From an uncultured Veillonellaceae bacterium (GTDB lineage: Bacteria > Bacillota > Negativicutes > Veillonellales > Megasphaeraceae), in contig UREG01000092.1 in the NCBI GenBank assembly GCA_900546795.1, forward strand, positions 1 through 5,800: DNA of 5,800 nt, read 5' to 3'. Position 1 is the first letter of the stretch, and every line of letters starts with the position of its first letter. Made by a program: the position numbers and the translations under genes. The notes under the pieces are model-generated. The model did no database searches. It had not been told where the DNA came from and saw only the letters and a program-made list of their open reading frames with translations. Shown piece by piece: positions 5,756-5,800 of this stretch.

Positions 5756-5800
5756 TCATCGGGGGAGGACAATATCTTTATGAAACTTTACAGACATAGG
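5756..5800 (-). CDS. Possible C-terminal tail of a minus-strand gene (partial)
   Basis: One minus-strand frame is open from the right edge to a TGA at 5758-5756 and would encode a tail ending MSVKFHKDIVLPR. The stop lies about 25 nt before the minus-oriented terminator at 5730-5706, the usual gene-end geometry, which is the main support. Only 14 codons are visible, so neither the protein nor the reading frame can be identified. It conflicts with the + strand start at 5780; at most one of the two is likely real. Confidence 0.35.
   Translation of the reverse strand, partial: PMSVKFHKDIVLPR
5780..5800 (+). CDS. Possible start of a + strand gene (partial, alternative reading)
   Basis: ATG 5780 is preceded by GGGGGAGGAC (5761-5770). 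The GGAGGA core ends 10 nt before the ATG, a slightly long but usable distance. The seven visible codons read MKLYRHR and run off the window. If real, it would be divergent from recQ, but then the minus-oriented terminator at 5706-5730 has no visible gene to serve. It competes with the minus-strand tail at 5756-5800. Confidence 0.3.

Noticed and set aside
1..5800. CRISPR array, insertion sequence, toxin-antitoxin or phage-defence module
   Set aside because: There are no direct repeat arrays, transposase-like proteins, terminal repeats or defence-type domains in the window.

Overview
The window looks like chromosome of a low-to-mid GC anaerobic or facultative Bacillota-type bacterium. The grounds are strong AGGAGG-type ribosome binding sites, Rho-independent hairpin terminators, and a hybrid cluster protein whose N-terminal cysteines follow the spacing found in strict anaerobes (C-x2-C-x8-C-x5-C). 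I lean towards the Negativicutes, but that is only an impression from the protein sequences. I see no sign of a mobile element, CRISPR array, tRNA or rRNA.

Layout, left to right. Positions 3-449 hold the C-terminal part of an unrecognised small membrane protein that appears to enter from beyond the left edge. A gene-free stretch follows (450-864). It contains one terminator-like hairpin just after that gene, a pyrimidine-rich tract, and a second hairpin next to a probable extended -10 promoter for hcp. The hcp gene (865-2511, + strand) is complete and keeps all the metal ligands. It meets an opposing operon at a 21-bp perfect inverted repeat that can terminate transcription from both sides. 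On the minus strand, transcription runs recQ (5638-3848), thyA (3837-3046), folA (3046-2558). The spacing is tight (10 nt, then a 1-nt stop/start overlap), with a TATAAT promoter in front of recQ. The last 100 bases hold a terminator hairpin oriented for the minus strand and the edge of one more gene of uncertain strand.

How the genes work together. ThyA makes dTMP and leaves dihydrofolate; FolA reduces that back to tetrahydrofolate, so the pair is a closed thymidylate cycle. RecQ is a 3'-5' repair helicase that in E. coli influences death under thymine starvation, so its place at the head of this operon may be meaningful. Hcp is a separate unit for nitric oxide and nitrosative stress, or hydroxylamine reduction. 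I found no convincing new system. The points most worth a second look are the recQ-thyA-folA linkage, the replaced Pro-Trp pair in the DHFR active-site region, the hairpin/promoter arrangement before hcp, and the two edge genes.
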